Origin: Neopestalotiopsis rosae
Taxonomy: Eukaryota; Ascomycota; Sordariomycetes; Amphisphaeriales; Sporocadaceae
Assembly (NCBI GenBank): GCA_023078685.1
Contig: JALGAS010000002.1
Span: 7,440,001-7,504,000 of the forward strand
DNA length: 64,000 bases
Direction: 5' to 3'
The translations under genes were made by a program, and so were the position numbers. The notes beneath the pieces were generated by a model. It did not search any database. It was not told the origin of the DNA and saw only the letters and a program-made list of their open reading frames with translations. Below are positions 12,231 through 24,793 of this stretch, one piece after another; within the stretch, counting starts at the first letter, position 1, and each line of letters begins with the position of its first letter.

Positions 12231-15200
12231 AAATGGGCTTAAAGCAGAGGCGTTCCAGGTCCGGGCCAAAAGATTTTGTTGAGTAGTCAAGCGTTCGTCT
12301 TTCAAATGCAAACAAGTGGCTTCACATGCGCGGATTTGACTCGCAGTACACAATCCAAGTATACGAGTAAGCGTAATAGAGAAGCCTTTCTCGCCTGATT
12401 ACAAAAAATACGGCAATTGCATCTGGCCAGACTATGTGTTACATGGATTAGTCACGATCAAAACATCTCTTCAAAGCGGCTGTGTCTTGCTAAAAGCTGC
12501 CAGTATCTTGAAAACTAGAGTCCTTCTTTCTATGCTTCCGTGTATTGAAGTTGTAAACGATGATCTTAATCGAGCTATTCATAGATTTGAGAAGGTCACC
12601 CTAAGCATACTACTTCTTCACAGTGATCCCTTGCGATGTTCCGATCGCTGAAAATCGCGATTGCAAGAGTCATAAACAGCAACTTGGTTCGGGGAAATCT
12701 ATTATTTTCATTGTTGCCTTTAACCTTAGAGTATCATGAAGCTGTATGCTACCGCAACTGCTATACATATGTTTGATTTGGTCGTGCTTGGCATACGATG
12801 GAGTTTCGTATGTGCACGTCAGAAGTGACAGCAGCGAGCTGCTTTAGTATACCTGTGCATGGTTCAATTTCTGTTGTAATCAATTCTGAGTACAAATCTG
12901 AATCAGCTGGAATCACTCGTTCATGGTTTGCGGATATTGAGCCAAGCTGAAATTCTAATAGCCAACACTTTTGCAGAGATACGACCAAGACATACCAGAG
13001 GTTCATTCCATCAGATTGGTCTCCACGGATTTCTCTCAAGATCCAAGTTATGGCCAACTCGAGTTTATTGACTTCACCCTATTCGATCAGTGTATGCGCG
13101 ATGGCTTCGAGGAAGGAATAAATGAAAGCAGAATCAAGGACCCTGTGAGGACTCGGAAGAATTATATGATGAAGTTCACGATCAGGTTGGTTTTAGGCTC
13201 TCACGTCACCTCGCGTGAGTAGATGATATGTGTAGATGATATATGCATTCGACTTTTCGGTATTTATCTGTTCAAATTCCAAGGGTTGGTACTGCCAACA
13301 AAATATACAACGGCCCCGTTTCCAGGGATCTGCATTGTACATTTTGTTGAACGATTATAAAGTGTTTTGATTCTGCGAATGGCTTCGAGCGATCGACCCA
13401 TATTCGATCAGGTAAAGCTAGTCAAATAATACAAACAAGCAATGATGGCTTTGGTTTACTACTAGTATGCTCCAAAGGTCCAAAGCAACCTTTCCAACAG
13501 CATTACCTCGGGATTGCGGACAAATGCAGGCGCGATAAGGAACCAGATCCCTCTGCGTGTTAGTACGGCACGGCACGCGGAGCCGCCGGCGAAAGCTGCA
13601 CAAAAGCCCACCATACTGGGACCTAGGCCTTATCAGGACAGGTATGCATCTGTTCGGTATGCGATATGACCATGCACTCCAGCCTGCCATTCAAAGAAAG
13701 GGCCCTCGGCCATGGCGTTCCGAAATAGAGGTCGCGGTAATGAGGCCAAGGGCACAGCTGAGGCTTGGCTGGTGTTTTAGCTTTTGCCGATGAACAAGCG
13801 CGTCAGTGTTGCCATCCATCTGATTGATCGTGATGGTCTTAGCTTGTCTGCCCCTAGCAAGATGCAGGGTAAGAATGGCGGGTCTAATTTCGCAGATAAA
13901 CACGCACGGAGGGTGATGGGACAAACAGATTGAGGATTCCGATAGCATACTGTGTACTACTGTGCATTTTTAAAAGAGGATATCACCGGGGAGCCTCGAG
14001 TTTGAAGTCCGGGTGGATAGGTAACTCGATGAGCATATTCAGCCTTGGAGGACTATATTGTGGGTATATAGAGTAGAAGTCAGTTTTCATAACTACAAGA
14101 AAGGGATTGGCCAGCAATGTCCCTTTTACAAATACCTAGTGTAATAAATTCAATACATATGCACAGTACTGGCATACAATCACAAGACATCCCTCAAGGC
14201 AACGGCTTTAATTACGCAAAATGATAAGACCTCAGTTAACCCATTTGCCTAGTTTATCGAAAAACATGGTCTGATGGCCCTGCATGGCTCGGTATTACAC
14301 TCATTCCTTCCATCCATATCAACCAGATAACTTTACGTATCACAAATCTGACTCTCTCGGACAGAGTCCGAGTTCTGGCTAGTCAGGCTAGGTAACTACG
14401 TCATGCCTGAACTTGGGCTTTACCAATATTGCTGCGCCAAGAAGTCAATCCCTGACCCGGCGTTCTTACCGCGTCGCCTTGTGAGATCGGTATTATACGC
14501 AACGTGCCGCCTTTTAGCACGGTCGTGACAGGGACGTTTGGGACGTTGCAAAGAGGTGGTGAGAGACAGCCTTGTCGTGTCATGAATAACTTTGTCTTAT
14601 ATTGTGTACTATATAATGGGTCGATCGCCACAGGAAAGACTGGAACGTTGCGCTTGTTGGGTGTATGTGGCCGAACAAGCGTCTCACGACTACGAAAAGT
14701 CCAGCAAGCAATATCAAACTGTGAGTGGTAGACCCAGGACTTTCATTCATAATGACTGCTGCACCTTTTGCGCGATTAATGTCTTTGTACTCCATAGAAA
14801 GCCGAGAGAATGACATGATCAATGGGATCCTTGGCCTTGCTACTGTTTGGTGTCGTGTGACTATGCCCAAAATGAATAGCGTCTCGCAATGCAAGAGCCA
14901 ATGGGATCTCTTGTATTGACCCTAGTTGTCTTGTGCCAGCCATCCACAACTCGTAACAGCCGTCGGCTATGCCTACAAGCTTTTGCAAGACAAAAAGACT
15001 TTGCCTCAGGCTAAGTCATAGTTTCGACATCTCCAGGAAATTCCCCCGGAGCCCCCCCCAAGCCCCCCCAAGCTCCCGCGCGCCTGGATAGTATTTGCCG
15101 AACAACCCCGGCCATCTCCGCGGGCGTCAGAGACATGGTAGATGCCAAGGGCTACAGCATTCATAGCATTCAGAGGAGATAGCAGAAGATAGCAATACCT

Positions 15201-15684
15201 ACACGTGACCGGTTTACGATGCCGTATGACATTTCCAAGTCGCCAAGGTTCAATCCCTAGAAAGCCAGGCTCGCCAGGATTCAGCCTAGTCTTAGTTGGG
15301 TGCTAGATCTGCAGCTCCAAGGATGAGAATGCACTGAAAGCATGTTGCACGCGCGGTGGCAGACGGGCTCCATTTCGCCTGGAGGCGCGTTCCATTCACT
15401 CACTTCACTTCCCTTGCCTTGCCTTAGCCCGCCGAGCAAAATGGGGTCAAGGGCCTCCTAAAGGCTCCTCATCGGCGGCGGAGGCCGTCCCGCTATTGTG
15501 GATAACAGGTCGTCGTACAAACCCGTACGCTACCTTAAGAAGGTACCGTTGCCCTCGGTCGTGCGCCGTCTCGATTTTCCAGACAAAGTACGCTTCTTGC
15601 TCATTTGTAGCGAGACGAGGAATTTTCTCCATTTTCTCCTCTGTTGGTCAACTCCATATCTCTTGAATTTCTCCCGAAAAACTC
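12231..15684. other. Intergenic region (3.45 kb) with a C-rich tract
   Basis: No gene that I can support. Short open frames are scattered on both strands without domain similarity. A tandem GTAGATGATAT motif lies near 13,217-13,240. A strikingly C-rich stretch at 15,042-15,075 has runs of about 5, 8, 7 and 3 C, giving G-runs on the minus strand. The right end (15,400-15,684) is CT-rich and serves as leader of the amino-acid permease. Confidence 0.5.
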
Positions 15685-17544
15685 ATGGAGAAGATGAAGG
15701 ACCTGTCCCCGAATGCGTCCCATCAAGGGCCCCCTTCCTATTCCAAGGAAGCCATTCCCACATCCGACATTCAGCACGGTACCTCTGACAATGCGGACCA
15801 GCTTCAGCGCCACCTCGGCAACCGCCAAATCCAGCTCATTGCCATTGGCGGTTCCATTGGAACGGCACTTTTTGTCAGTATCGGTAGTGGTCTCAAGAAT
15901 GGCGGTCCCGCTAGTCTGCTCCTTGGTTATACCTTTTATGCTTGCCTGCTTGCTCTGGTGAATAATTGCATGGCTGAGATGGCTACACTGCACCCTGTCA
16001 GCGGAGGCTTCATCAGAATGGCCGGAAAATGGGTTGATGATGCCTTTGGCTTCATGGCTGGCTGGAACTTCTTTTTCTATGAGGCACTCCTCATTCCATT
16101 TGAAATCACCGCTCTGAATCTTGTCTTGACCTATTGGCGCGACGACATACCTGTTGCCGCAGTGTGCGCAGCTTGTATCGTTCTTTATGGGTGAGTTGTA
16201 TTCTTCGGCCGACTCAAGAAAATTGACTAATAGAATCAAGTCTCTTGAATATCTTGGCTGTGCAGGCATATGGAGAAGCAGAGTTCTGGTTGTCAGGTGG
16301 CAAGGTCATATTGATATTCATCCTCTTCTTCTTCACCCTGTTCACCATGTGTGGCGCCAATCCTCAACACGATGCTTACGGTTTTCGGTACTGGTCTAAT
16401 CCCGGCGCGTTCAACACTTATCTCACAGGTGGTGATCTGGGTCGCTTCGAAGGGTTTTTGGCCGCTCTCTGGTCAGCCTCATTCACCGTGGTGGGGCCAG
16501 AGTATATCGCCATGGTGGCTGCCGAGGCAAAGCGCCCTTCTATCTACATCAAGACTGCCTTCAAGACAGTCTATTGGCGATTTGGACTCTTCTTCATCCT
16601 AGGAGCGCTTTGCGTTGGCATTGTGATTCCTTATGATGACCCGACTCTCGTTGGTATTTATGAAGGCAGCGAAGGAGGATCTGGCACAGCCGCTGCGTCG
16701 CCTTGTAAGTGCCAATTGCCTATATCTCTTTTTGCGAAACTGGAAAAGGAGTAATGGCACCTTTCGCCATCTCAAATTCTCAACGCTCATATGACAGAAC
16801 TGAATGGCTAACGATCGGTACCCAGATGTCATTGCCATGAAGAACCTTGGCATCAATGGTCTCCCTCATTTGACCAATGCCCTTATGTTGACGAGTATCT
16901 TCTCTGCTGGCAACACCTACACCTACTGTGCATCGCGTAACCTGTACGGTCTTGCACTGGAAGGTCGCGCGCCTAAATTCCTGCGCAAATGCACAAAGAA
17001 CGGCGTACCCATCTATTGCTTCTTTGTCGTTATGTGCTTCCCTTTTCTCTCTTTCCTCTCAGTCTCTAGCAGCTCTGGAACAGTTCTGACTTGGCTTGTC
17101 AACCTTATCACCGCCGGCGGAATTATTGACTACATTGTAATGAGCACCACGTACCTCTTCTTCTACTACGCCTGCAAGGCTCAGGGTGTCGATCGACGCA
17201 CATTTCCCTACCACGGATGGGGTCAGCCTTACTGCGGCTGGATTGGCCTGTGTGGCATGACTGTCATCGTATTCTGCTACGGTTACTCAAGCTTCGTGCC
17301 ATGGAGTGTGGAGAACTTCTTCATCTACTACACCATGGTGATCCTCGCGCCGATTCTGTTCTTTTCTTGGAAACTCATTCACGGAACGAAGATTGTTCGG
17401 CCACTTGAAGCAGACTTGGTTTGGGAACGGCCAATTGTTGCAGCGTACGAGGCTAGCTTCGACGAACCTCCAGTGGGATTCTGGACAGAGATCATCCAGT
17501 TGGTGGGTCTCAAACGTGGTAAAAAGATTCATCATGATGCATAG
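15685..17544 (+). CDS. Amino-acid permease (YAT family)
   Basis: Plasma-membrane amino-acid/proton symporter of the fungal YAT family, 562 aa with about twelve membrane segments. Exons are 15685-16190, 16241-16704 and 16826-17544. The first acceptor is the AAG at 16238-16240: the nearer TAG at 16231-16233 would shift the frame. Family hallmarks are the N-terminal IAIGGSIGTALF segment (about residues 52-63) and the GANPQHDAYGFRYW loop after the fifth or sixth membrane helix. The N-terminal tail is about 45 residues, hydrophilic and probably regulatory. Substrate cannot be told from sequence. A second member of the same family lies at 47,972-49,888 with the matching loop sequence, but the two differ in intron layout, so a recent local duplication is unlikely. 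Confidence 0.93.
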
Positions 17545-18550
17545 ACTTAGAGCCCACAAGGGTAGAGTTGCATATGTGTTTAGATAGCATCTTGAATCTC
17601 AAGCCTGCAGCCCGCGATAACTCGTGATAAGGTGTGGCAACGACTTTCCACAATCCAATACCGGCAATGAAGTCCTCGTCTCTCTACCGTTGACCTGTGG
17701 AATACCAAATGCTGATCTATGAAGTCGCATTTTCCACTAGCCAGTCCAGCGCGGCCGCGGAATGGCAATTCCACTGTCGATACAGTCCTCGAGCACAAGG
17801 TGCTACTTTCAGGCTCTCATTGTCGTAATTGCTGTCAACAATCAGTCCTGGCCTCATGAATGGCCCGATGCGGCACGGAATGGCCGTACACTAGAAACTG
17901 GTTTTGGTGGGATGTGTCTACTGTGCGCAGCCATTTGTCGAGATCTAATCTAAACGTCATTTCATGCGCGCAAAGGCCTGGAGAAACAGAGCTTAACCTG
18001 TGGGTTACCCGTGCTCATCGCAGTTGACACGATGCGTGCAACATATGGCTGCTGCATTGAATAATCACTACTTTGTACCAGCTATCTATCTGGCACCCCA
18101 CATAACCGCTTTAGACCAGGTGCCCAGTCAACTCAAGTGGGGCATCAAGGGATCGTCGAGTCAGTGCAATCATAGTATAGTCAAAATTCATGTATCGGAA
18201 TTCGTATATGCGATAACTAAGCGGGACGTGTTTTCGGACCTTTTGTTTCTTCAATTCAACTCCCAATGAAACGACATGTTCCTAGAATGCGGTTATAGTA
18301 CGTATGCCACGTCATTTTTGACAGCCAGGGGATGTTTGGAACAAAGTCCCCAAACTCTAAAATCATGACGTAACTTTGCACTACACAAAGGATGGCAACT
18401 GCCAAATCACCAGCGGAAACTCCTACATTTGTGACCTACAGACTTACTCCCTCATACTATTAACAGTTGATTCGATCTACCCTCACTATCCATTACCCTA
18501 AGCAACTATCAACGACACCTGATCGCTAGAATTTGGAAAGAAATCGCAAC
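17545..18550. other. Intergenic region, BLI-3-like promoter at right end
   Basis: About 1 kb without a supported gene. The last 150 bases before the next ATG are rich in CT and CACTATCC-type strings, like a fungal leader. Because the downstream gene resembles a light-induced Neurospora gene, GATC/GATA-type light elements would be expected here, but I cannot point to a convincing pair. Confidence 0.45.
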
Positions 18551-19276
18551 ATGTCAACATTCTCAAATACAAACACTGGGGGAAAGGCTGCCGATCCTAC
18601 GACCGCAGCAAACATCGACCGCGATGTGCCCCTCAAACAGAAAATCGAAGATTTGAGTGAGTTCATGACTTCACGCAAGTTTGGCATGATGACTACACGC
18701 GACGTCAAGACGGGAAAGCTGGTTTCTCGCGCCATGGCATTGGCAGGCAAGGTACGTGAATAATATTTTCATGGTATCAACAAGTCGAAGCTGTTTGGAC
18801 CCCCAGACTAGGTGAAAAGTCAGTGAGACTAATGTCCTCCCGCAAACCGATAGGAATCCGGTGATATCGACCTCGTATTCACGACAAACACGGAGTCGCA
18901 CAAGACGGACGAGCTGGCAGCGGATCCTCATGTCAACATCTCCTTTATCGACTCATCGGGCCAATGGGCATCCATTGCCGGGGACGCGCATGTCGAGACG
19001 GACCGCGAGACTGTTAAAAAATACTACAGCTCTAGTCTCAAGGCCTGGCTGGGTGATCTTGGTGACGGGAAACATGATGGCTCCAAGAATGATCCCCGTC
19101 TCGGCGTCATTCGTGTTCGCACCTCGACAGCCACCTATCTACTCACCAACAAGACGGCTGTCACGAGAGCGGCAGAGGTAGCGCGCGGAGCATTGACAGG
19201 TAGCCCGCCGGAAATTGGCAAACTGAGAGAGATTTCCGAGCTTGAAGTACAGCAGTGGCGATCTATTGCTACGTAA
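18551..19276 (+). CDS. bli-3: BLI-3-like pyridoxamine-phosphate-oxidase-fold flavoprotein
   Basis: 207-aa protein from two exons (18551-18751 and 18854-19276). It belongs to the FMN-binding split-barrel, general-stress-protein-26-like group, and matches Neurospora BLI-3 (blue-light-inducible 3) throughout: the KIEDLSEFM start of the barrel, FGMMTTRD strand, DLVFTTNTES, NISFIDSSGQWASIAGDA, then KKYYSSSLKAWLGDLGDG and the C-terminal EVQQW. No signal peptide or membrane segment, so cytosolic. The biochemical role of the family is not well defined; FMN or F420-type cofactor binding is inferred from the fold. The intron is 102 bp and its donor follows an AAG codon. Light induction is known for the Neurospora gene and only an expectation here. 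Confidence 0.9.
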
Positions 19277-19510
19277 AATAAGGACTGAGTGGATGGGTTG
19301 GAGCAATTTTGCTAGATTGCAAACGACCGAAGTGACTCGAATGAAATTATGCGAATTAATCCCATCACATACTTCTACGCAAGATGACAAATGAGAGCAC
19401 ATGTGACTTCCATCATTACATCAATCCAGCTGCCAATTTTCAGTTGACCTAACACATGGCGACCGCTGAGGGTACGTTCCCTAGCATAACCTTCCACCAC
19501 TGTGGTACCC

Positions 19511-20949
19511 TTACAGATTCACGAGTACAGCCGCTCCACCAAAGAGAGCAGCAGCACCCACGGCACCAGTTCTCACTGTAACCACCCAAGTCAGTAAGAG
19601 CTAACTCATGTATAACAATGGACAAGAAATATACGAAGACTCGCAAGGCGGGGAAAATAGATTCCATGGCGGGGAGATATGTACTTACTGGGTACACCTG
19701 GGTTGCTGGTGGTGGAAGAGGCGGTACCTCCTGACGTCTGGGCTGGGTTGGTGCCTGTGGGAGTAGCAACGCCGCTGGTGTAGGGAACACCAGAGGAATC
19801 ACTCGCAGCGCCCGAGTATGCCGGCCCAGCACTAGTAGCAGAGGCGTCGGGGGTAGCAGTCGAGTTACCCGGGTTCAAAACTCTGAGTTCAGGTTAGCAA
19901 CGAGGATATATATATATATACATTTAACCAGTCGTGGGCTACGTACTGGTCAATCACGTGAACGACGCCGTTGCTCACAAGCAGATCGGGAATGGTGACG
20001 CGTGCGGCATTGACAAAGACGCTACCATTGATGTTGTAAATGTTCAGTTCGTCGCCGTTGGATGCTGTCAGGGTCGAGTTTTGAATGTCTGAGCTGTATG
20101 CAACGGTGTTCTCAACAACATGGTATCCGAGAGTGCTACGGAGGTCATCCGAAGACAAGTTGGCCAGGATGCTGCCAATATCGTTGAATGCCTCATTGTT
20201 TGGTGCAAAGACTGTCACGTTTCTAAGGGAACTGACAGTGTCTTGTAGATCGGCAGTGGTAATGGCACCGGCAGCAGCTGTGAGGTTTGCATTTGACAAG
20301 GTGTCGGTCAGATTCTGAGGGATAGCGAGGACTGCATCAATGATATGAATAACACCACCGGTGAAGTTCAGGTTCTAAAGGACACATTAGTAACAACAAT
20401 ACTCAATTGCCTTTCCCGATTGCGGACTCACAGGCGTAAGAACAGTTGCGTTCTGCTTCAAGCCCGAGAAAAATGTAACATTACTGTCAGATACTCTAGC
20501 CTCAACCCTCTGACCACCTGTGATGTTGGCATATGTCTCATTGACAAGGAGTGTTGGAATGAACATTGATGTGTTGGTGAAGCTGTCAGCATAGTATGTG
20601 CCCATCAGAACATGGTAGGACAGCAGAGCATCCACGGCGCCAGAGTCAGACAGAGTTGCGGCAGCGTCGGAGTTATTCAGCAGTGCGCTCAATGCATCAT
20701 TGTTAGGAGCCAGAATCGTCACATTGCTCAGTTGGTCGAGTTGCTGCGCAAGTCCACTGCCTTGGAGGAGGCCTGTTCATAAAGTTTAATACAAGAATAC
20801 AATGCAAAGTTACTTTAGGGGAATCATTTACCATTGAGCGTAGATAGGCTCGAGTTCTGAGATGCAAGGGCATCTGTCAGACTGGTATTCTGATCCTGTG
20901 CTGCAACTATACTGGCCAGAGCCAAGGGTAGAGTTTGCTTGAGCTGCAT
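19511..20949 (-). CDS. Fasciclin (FAS1) domain surface protein, GPI-type
   Basis: 381-aa secreted adhesion-type protein with two FAS1 domains. Five exons: complement of 19511-19575, 19689-19882, 19947-20374, 20432-20772 and 20832-20949. Residues 1-18 form a signal peptide. The first FAS1 unit (about 20-165) carries a VTILAPNNDA box and a GGVIHIIDAVL closing strand; the second (about 166-298) carries VTVFAPNNEA and NGVVHVIDQVL. Many N-glycosylation sites (NxS/T) are seen. A Ser/Thr/Gly/Pro-rich linker (about 300-358) follows, and a short hydrophobic tail ends the protein, the layout of GPI-anchored cell-wall proteins. The third intron holds a (TA)n run at about 19,905-19,920. The final exon is small (65 bp) and its acceptor is the least certain join, but it alone supplies the hydrophobic tail. 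Confidence 0.9.
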
Positions 20950-23912
20950 TATGCTGGTATGTTTTCGCGGACCAAAAGTATAATACTTAAAATCGAGCGG
21001 CCGGGTATTGAGAATTCGGGTACAGGATTAGGATCACAAAATGGGGAATTGGGACCACCAAGCACTTATAAAGATATTATTTTGAAAGAGGATCTTCTCT
21101 AATGGCCTGGCGGCAGCCGCCTACACCTCCAGTCATACTGCAGCGTGTCGTAAGACAGAACAAAGTCATGATGTCGATCTACAGAACCAAAGAGCTCCAG
21201 ATTTTCTTGGAAAGCAGGGGTCCTGACTTACCCATCACGATGCGAGGTACGAAGTACTATGTGGTTTTTAGCCCGCGCCCCATAGTCGACTCTGCATGGA
21301 AGTCAAATACAGCTGCACTAAACCGCATGTCTCAATCCGTTCTATCCGTTAGGGCTTTCAGCGCAGCCATTATTGTATCGCTTTAGGTATTAGTTCTTCT
21401 TTTGACGTCTGCAGTCAGTACTGGTGCTGAACATTGCTTTTAAGTCGCGTCCATCAGGTATGCACGTATGCTTGCTTGAATCCTATACAACTGCTGGTCC
21501 GGGCTCAGTTGCCGTAGTGTCCGCACTCTATTCCATATCGACCATCTCCCAATGTTTCATTGCCTTCCACAACGGGAATGCATCACGAAGGATCGTGTGT
21601 GCAGGACATAACGGCAAGCTGTTACGTGCTAGATTCGTCTCGCGCCATACAGCGTGGTTATTTCGAACGAAGGGATCAAAAGTCAATGTCGTCAGTCCAA
21701 ACGCCATCAAGGGACATCTAGCTCACAGCCACTTATGCTGATTGGTCCGTTTATCTACGCAGGCACTTTGCGCACCTTATCCCCGCATTTTCGTCTCGGA
21801 TTTTTGTTTAGAGATGGCAGATCCAATTCGGAAGCTAATTCGCTGGCCCCCAGGTGCAGCTAAGCAGCCTGTTTTCTTTCTTGGGGAACTCTCATAGCTC
21901 GGATGGTCTTCTATGATTGGCTGTGAAGCTGAAGACCAAGGCTTTGGCCCCGCTGGCTGAGTTGCCGATGTTGTCTTGGCTCGGAAGGTCGGCCGACCAG
22001 CGTGTTTATTAGTACGCCTTCATCAAGCTCGCAGTAGCTCAGCTAAAATTTTGAGGCTGTGCTGAGGAGGGCAATCGTGTAATTGGTGTCGCATATGGCC
22101 AGTCCAAGTTTTTCAACAGGACAGCAACAAAGCGCACAATGTAATTCGTTGCTCTGGAGGTCATGAGATATTGGATCTACGTGGCCCCTCCACAGAAAAT
22201 GAAGAGCGAGAGGGGCAATGCGACTACTTTCTGCGTCAATCATGTCTGGGACGTAGTGGTGCGGAGGACTGACTACACACGCTGAAGCAGGCCGTCGTGG
22301 GAGTTTAAGCAAAGCGGAATCTCTGCTTACCCATTCCAAATATGCATACATTCCAGGCTGACGGACACAGACGGTGACCCTCATGACGTTGTCGTAGTTC
22401 GAGAACAGGTCCGATTGCGACTGCCAAGTAAAAGTGGAAAGCACTCTCGAATTCCGTTCCACCACCTCTCTTTGGTTCATCACCTACCTAAGTCCGATAT
22501 CGAAGAATACTCCAATTCCTTACACTCAGAACTAATGCTGCCAAGACGCCGGTATGGTCAAAACCATTAACATTACGACTCCCCTCACGCAAGCCGTACC
22601 TATGGCAAGTTGTGAGCGGCTGAGTTAACATCTAGCTGATTCTTGAGACTCACATTTAGATGAAGAGACGCACGTTCTAGCCTTATGCCGTTCATTTGTC
22701 CCATCTTTGGGGGACAATTATGCAAACCATATTTTCCAGGTAGATCAGTACACTGTTCCAGTAAACAGTACTCTCCTACTCAGCGTTGACGAGAATAAGC
22801 CATGTGTTCACTTGCCCAGCTTTAAATAGTGGCTTTCTGTGGAAGGATCCATTCTGTACAAATAGACTGTTTCGTACAAGACCAAAGATCATACTTGAGT
22901 GATGCGTAAGGCTGATGTCACCTTGGCCTGCGGAGGCATATCTCGACTTGGTTCAGACGGGGCACAGTGGAGCACTCCACCGCCGCCGCTCCCGGGCATA
23001 CGGAGCCGGACCCGCGGGCTGTCCTCTATCTTTCGTCCTTTCCGTGGCCCGTCTGACTTGCACGTCGGCATGAAGCGCAGGAAATGAAATCTGTGAGGTT
23101 GCCGAACAAGCGCCCAATGTATATTCGCCAGTTGTTTCAGTACCCTGTCCGGCAATTTACTATTGGCTGAGACGTGCGCACAATGCTAATGTAAGTCTAG
23201 GCCATTGACAAATGTCTTGGTTCATGCAATCTTCCGGCTCATTTAAGCGGCGAAAAGAAAATCGACAATTGAAAATCATACGCTGGGCCATGGCTGTAGA
23301 AACACTGGAGAAATATTGGCTAGCCGTCTGATGTTGATAGGTATATCCTTAACTTGCGGCTCTTGCCAAGACTGTGGAGCCGTGGTCTCACGTTTCGACC
23401 ATATTGAGAAAATCCACCAACCACCATTGACACGGGACCACGAGCCCCGTCCAGGACGAGCAAAGTCTACATATCAAGTGCAAAGCATCCAATGACAGCA
23501 TGTTTTCATTTCTGCGAATGCTCCGGTCGATCGCCCGAAAAGAATATTTCCGGGAAACATGTTGGGTCAACTGCCGCCTTTCTTAGTCAACCGAACCACC
23601 TTCATCCAATCAACCCAGGAAAGCCAATGATGTAGAAAGGAGGTTGACATTCTAACGCCGGGATCAAGGGTCGCTGCCACGACAATTAATATAGAACACA
23701 TGCAGCTGACCTGTGCGAGCGCGTGCTTGCCTGTCATAAATGAGGAACACAGGTCTCAGGGGTAAAGCAGCCAGGGGGTTTGCAATCCTTTGATGACTAT
23801 AAGACCACTTGTGTGATCTGCATCTGATAGTGCAAAGTCGCGTTCCTTACTGATCATATCAGCCACTTGACACTTCAAAGTCGAGCGATACTCCTAGAGA
23901 TTTTGATCCGCA
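20950..23912. other. Intergenic region (3 kb)
   Basis: Separates the divergently transcribed fasciclin and LPMO genes. No supported gene. The longest frame is 146 codons on the minus strand (22,043-22,483) without recognisable domain. A near-palindromic GGTACGAAGTAC string at 21,246-21,257 recurs near 35.4 kb. The right end should contain the LPMO promoter; a TATA-like GACTATAAG occurs near 23,796, about 115 bp before the ATG. Confidence 0.45.
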
Positions 23913-24793
23913 ATGCACGCCCTAACCACAACACTCCTCGGGCTAGGGAGCGCAGCTCTCGTCGCCGCTCACGGATATGTCGACAATGCGACAATCAACG
24001 GTAACTATTACCAGTTTTATCAGCCCTACACGGACCCTTATACATCACCTACAGTAAGACAACTCCTACATTAATCACCGAGAGTATGGTATTGACAAAA
24101 CGATTTAGCCCGACAGAATCTCTAGGCCGGTCCAGGGCAACGGCCCAGTCACCGACGTGACATATGATGATCTCCAGTGCGGCGGCTACACGGATGGAGG
24201 CATTGTTGGCTCTTCGCCCGCTGTTCTCCATGCAGAGGCTGCTGCTGGATCTACAGTCACGCTTCATTGGACGCTGTGGCCAGAGTCGCATGTCGGACCT
24301 ACTGTAACCTACATGGCTGCTTGCCCTAGCTCAGGTAGAAACCCCTCCGGCTTTCCCCCCCGTCTCTGTCCGTCAAAGACCCATGCTGACCAGAACAATC
24401 GGATCAGGCTGCCAAGACTATATGCCCGGCGATGACGCCGTTTGGTTTAAGATTGCCGAGGACGGCCGGGGCGGCACAAGCGACACGTGGGGCGACACGC
24501 CGCTGATGAGCAATGGCAACGCCGGGTACTCGTACACCATTCCGTCGTGCTTGGCGGCAGGCTATTACCTGGTGCGCCACGAAATCATTGCTCTGCACGC
24601 AGCCTACAGCTATCCGGGCGCACAGTTCTACCCAGGCTGCCACCAGCTTCAGGTCACCAGTTCCGGCTCGACCAAGCCGAGCAACTTGGTCTCCTTCCCA
24701 GGCGCGTATGTCGGCTCCGACCCTGGCATCACCTACGATGCGTACCAGGCCCAGACCTACACTGTTCCTGGCCCTGATGTGTTTACCTGTTGA
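23913..24793 (+). CDS. AA9 lytic polysaccharide monooxygenase (LPMO)
   Basis: Secreted copper enzyme that oxidatively cleaves cellulose or related glucans. Three exons (23913-24053, 24109-24334, 24408-24793) give 250 aa. A 19-residue signal peptide ends so that His20 becomes the N-terminal histidine of the copper brace. The second brace histidine is His108 in the WPESHVGP segment; the axial tyrosine is Tyr197 in GAQFYPGC, with conserved RHEIIALH at 179-186 before it. Cysteines near 71, 118/124, 170 and 200 fit the AA9 disulfide pattern. No CBM1 or linker is attached: the protein ends with the catalytic domain at FTC. Together with the GH6 enzyme 12 kb away it indicates cellulose-degrading ability. 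Regioselectivity (C1 or C4) cannot be judged by eye. Confidence 0.95.

Noticed and set aside
15250..15270. GGTTCAATCCC string resembling a tRNA B box
   Set aside because: No cloverleaf can be folded around it.
15601..16269. 222-codon minus-strand frame
   Set aside because: Antisense to the first permease exon; no domain and it follows the permease codon pattern.
19905..19920. (TA)n run
   Set aside because: Simple repeat inside a fasciclin intron; no sign of function.
22043..22483. 146-codon minus-strand frame with an ATG start
   Set aside because: No domain, no splice continuation and no leader-like sequence; could be real but not supported.
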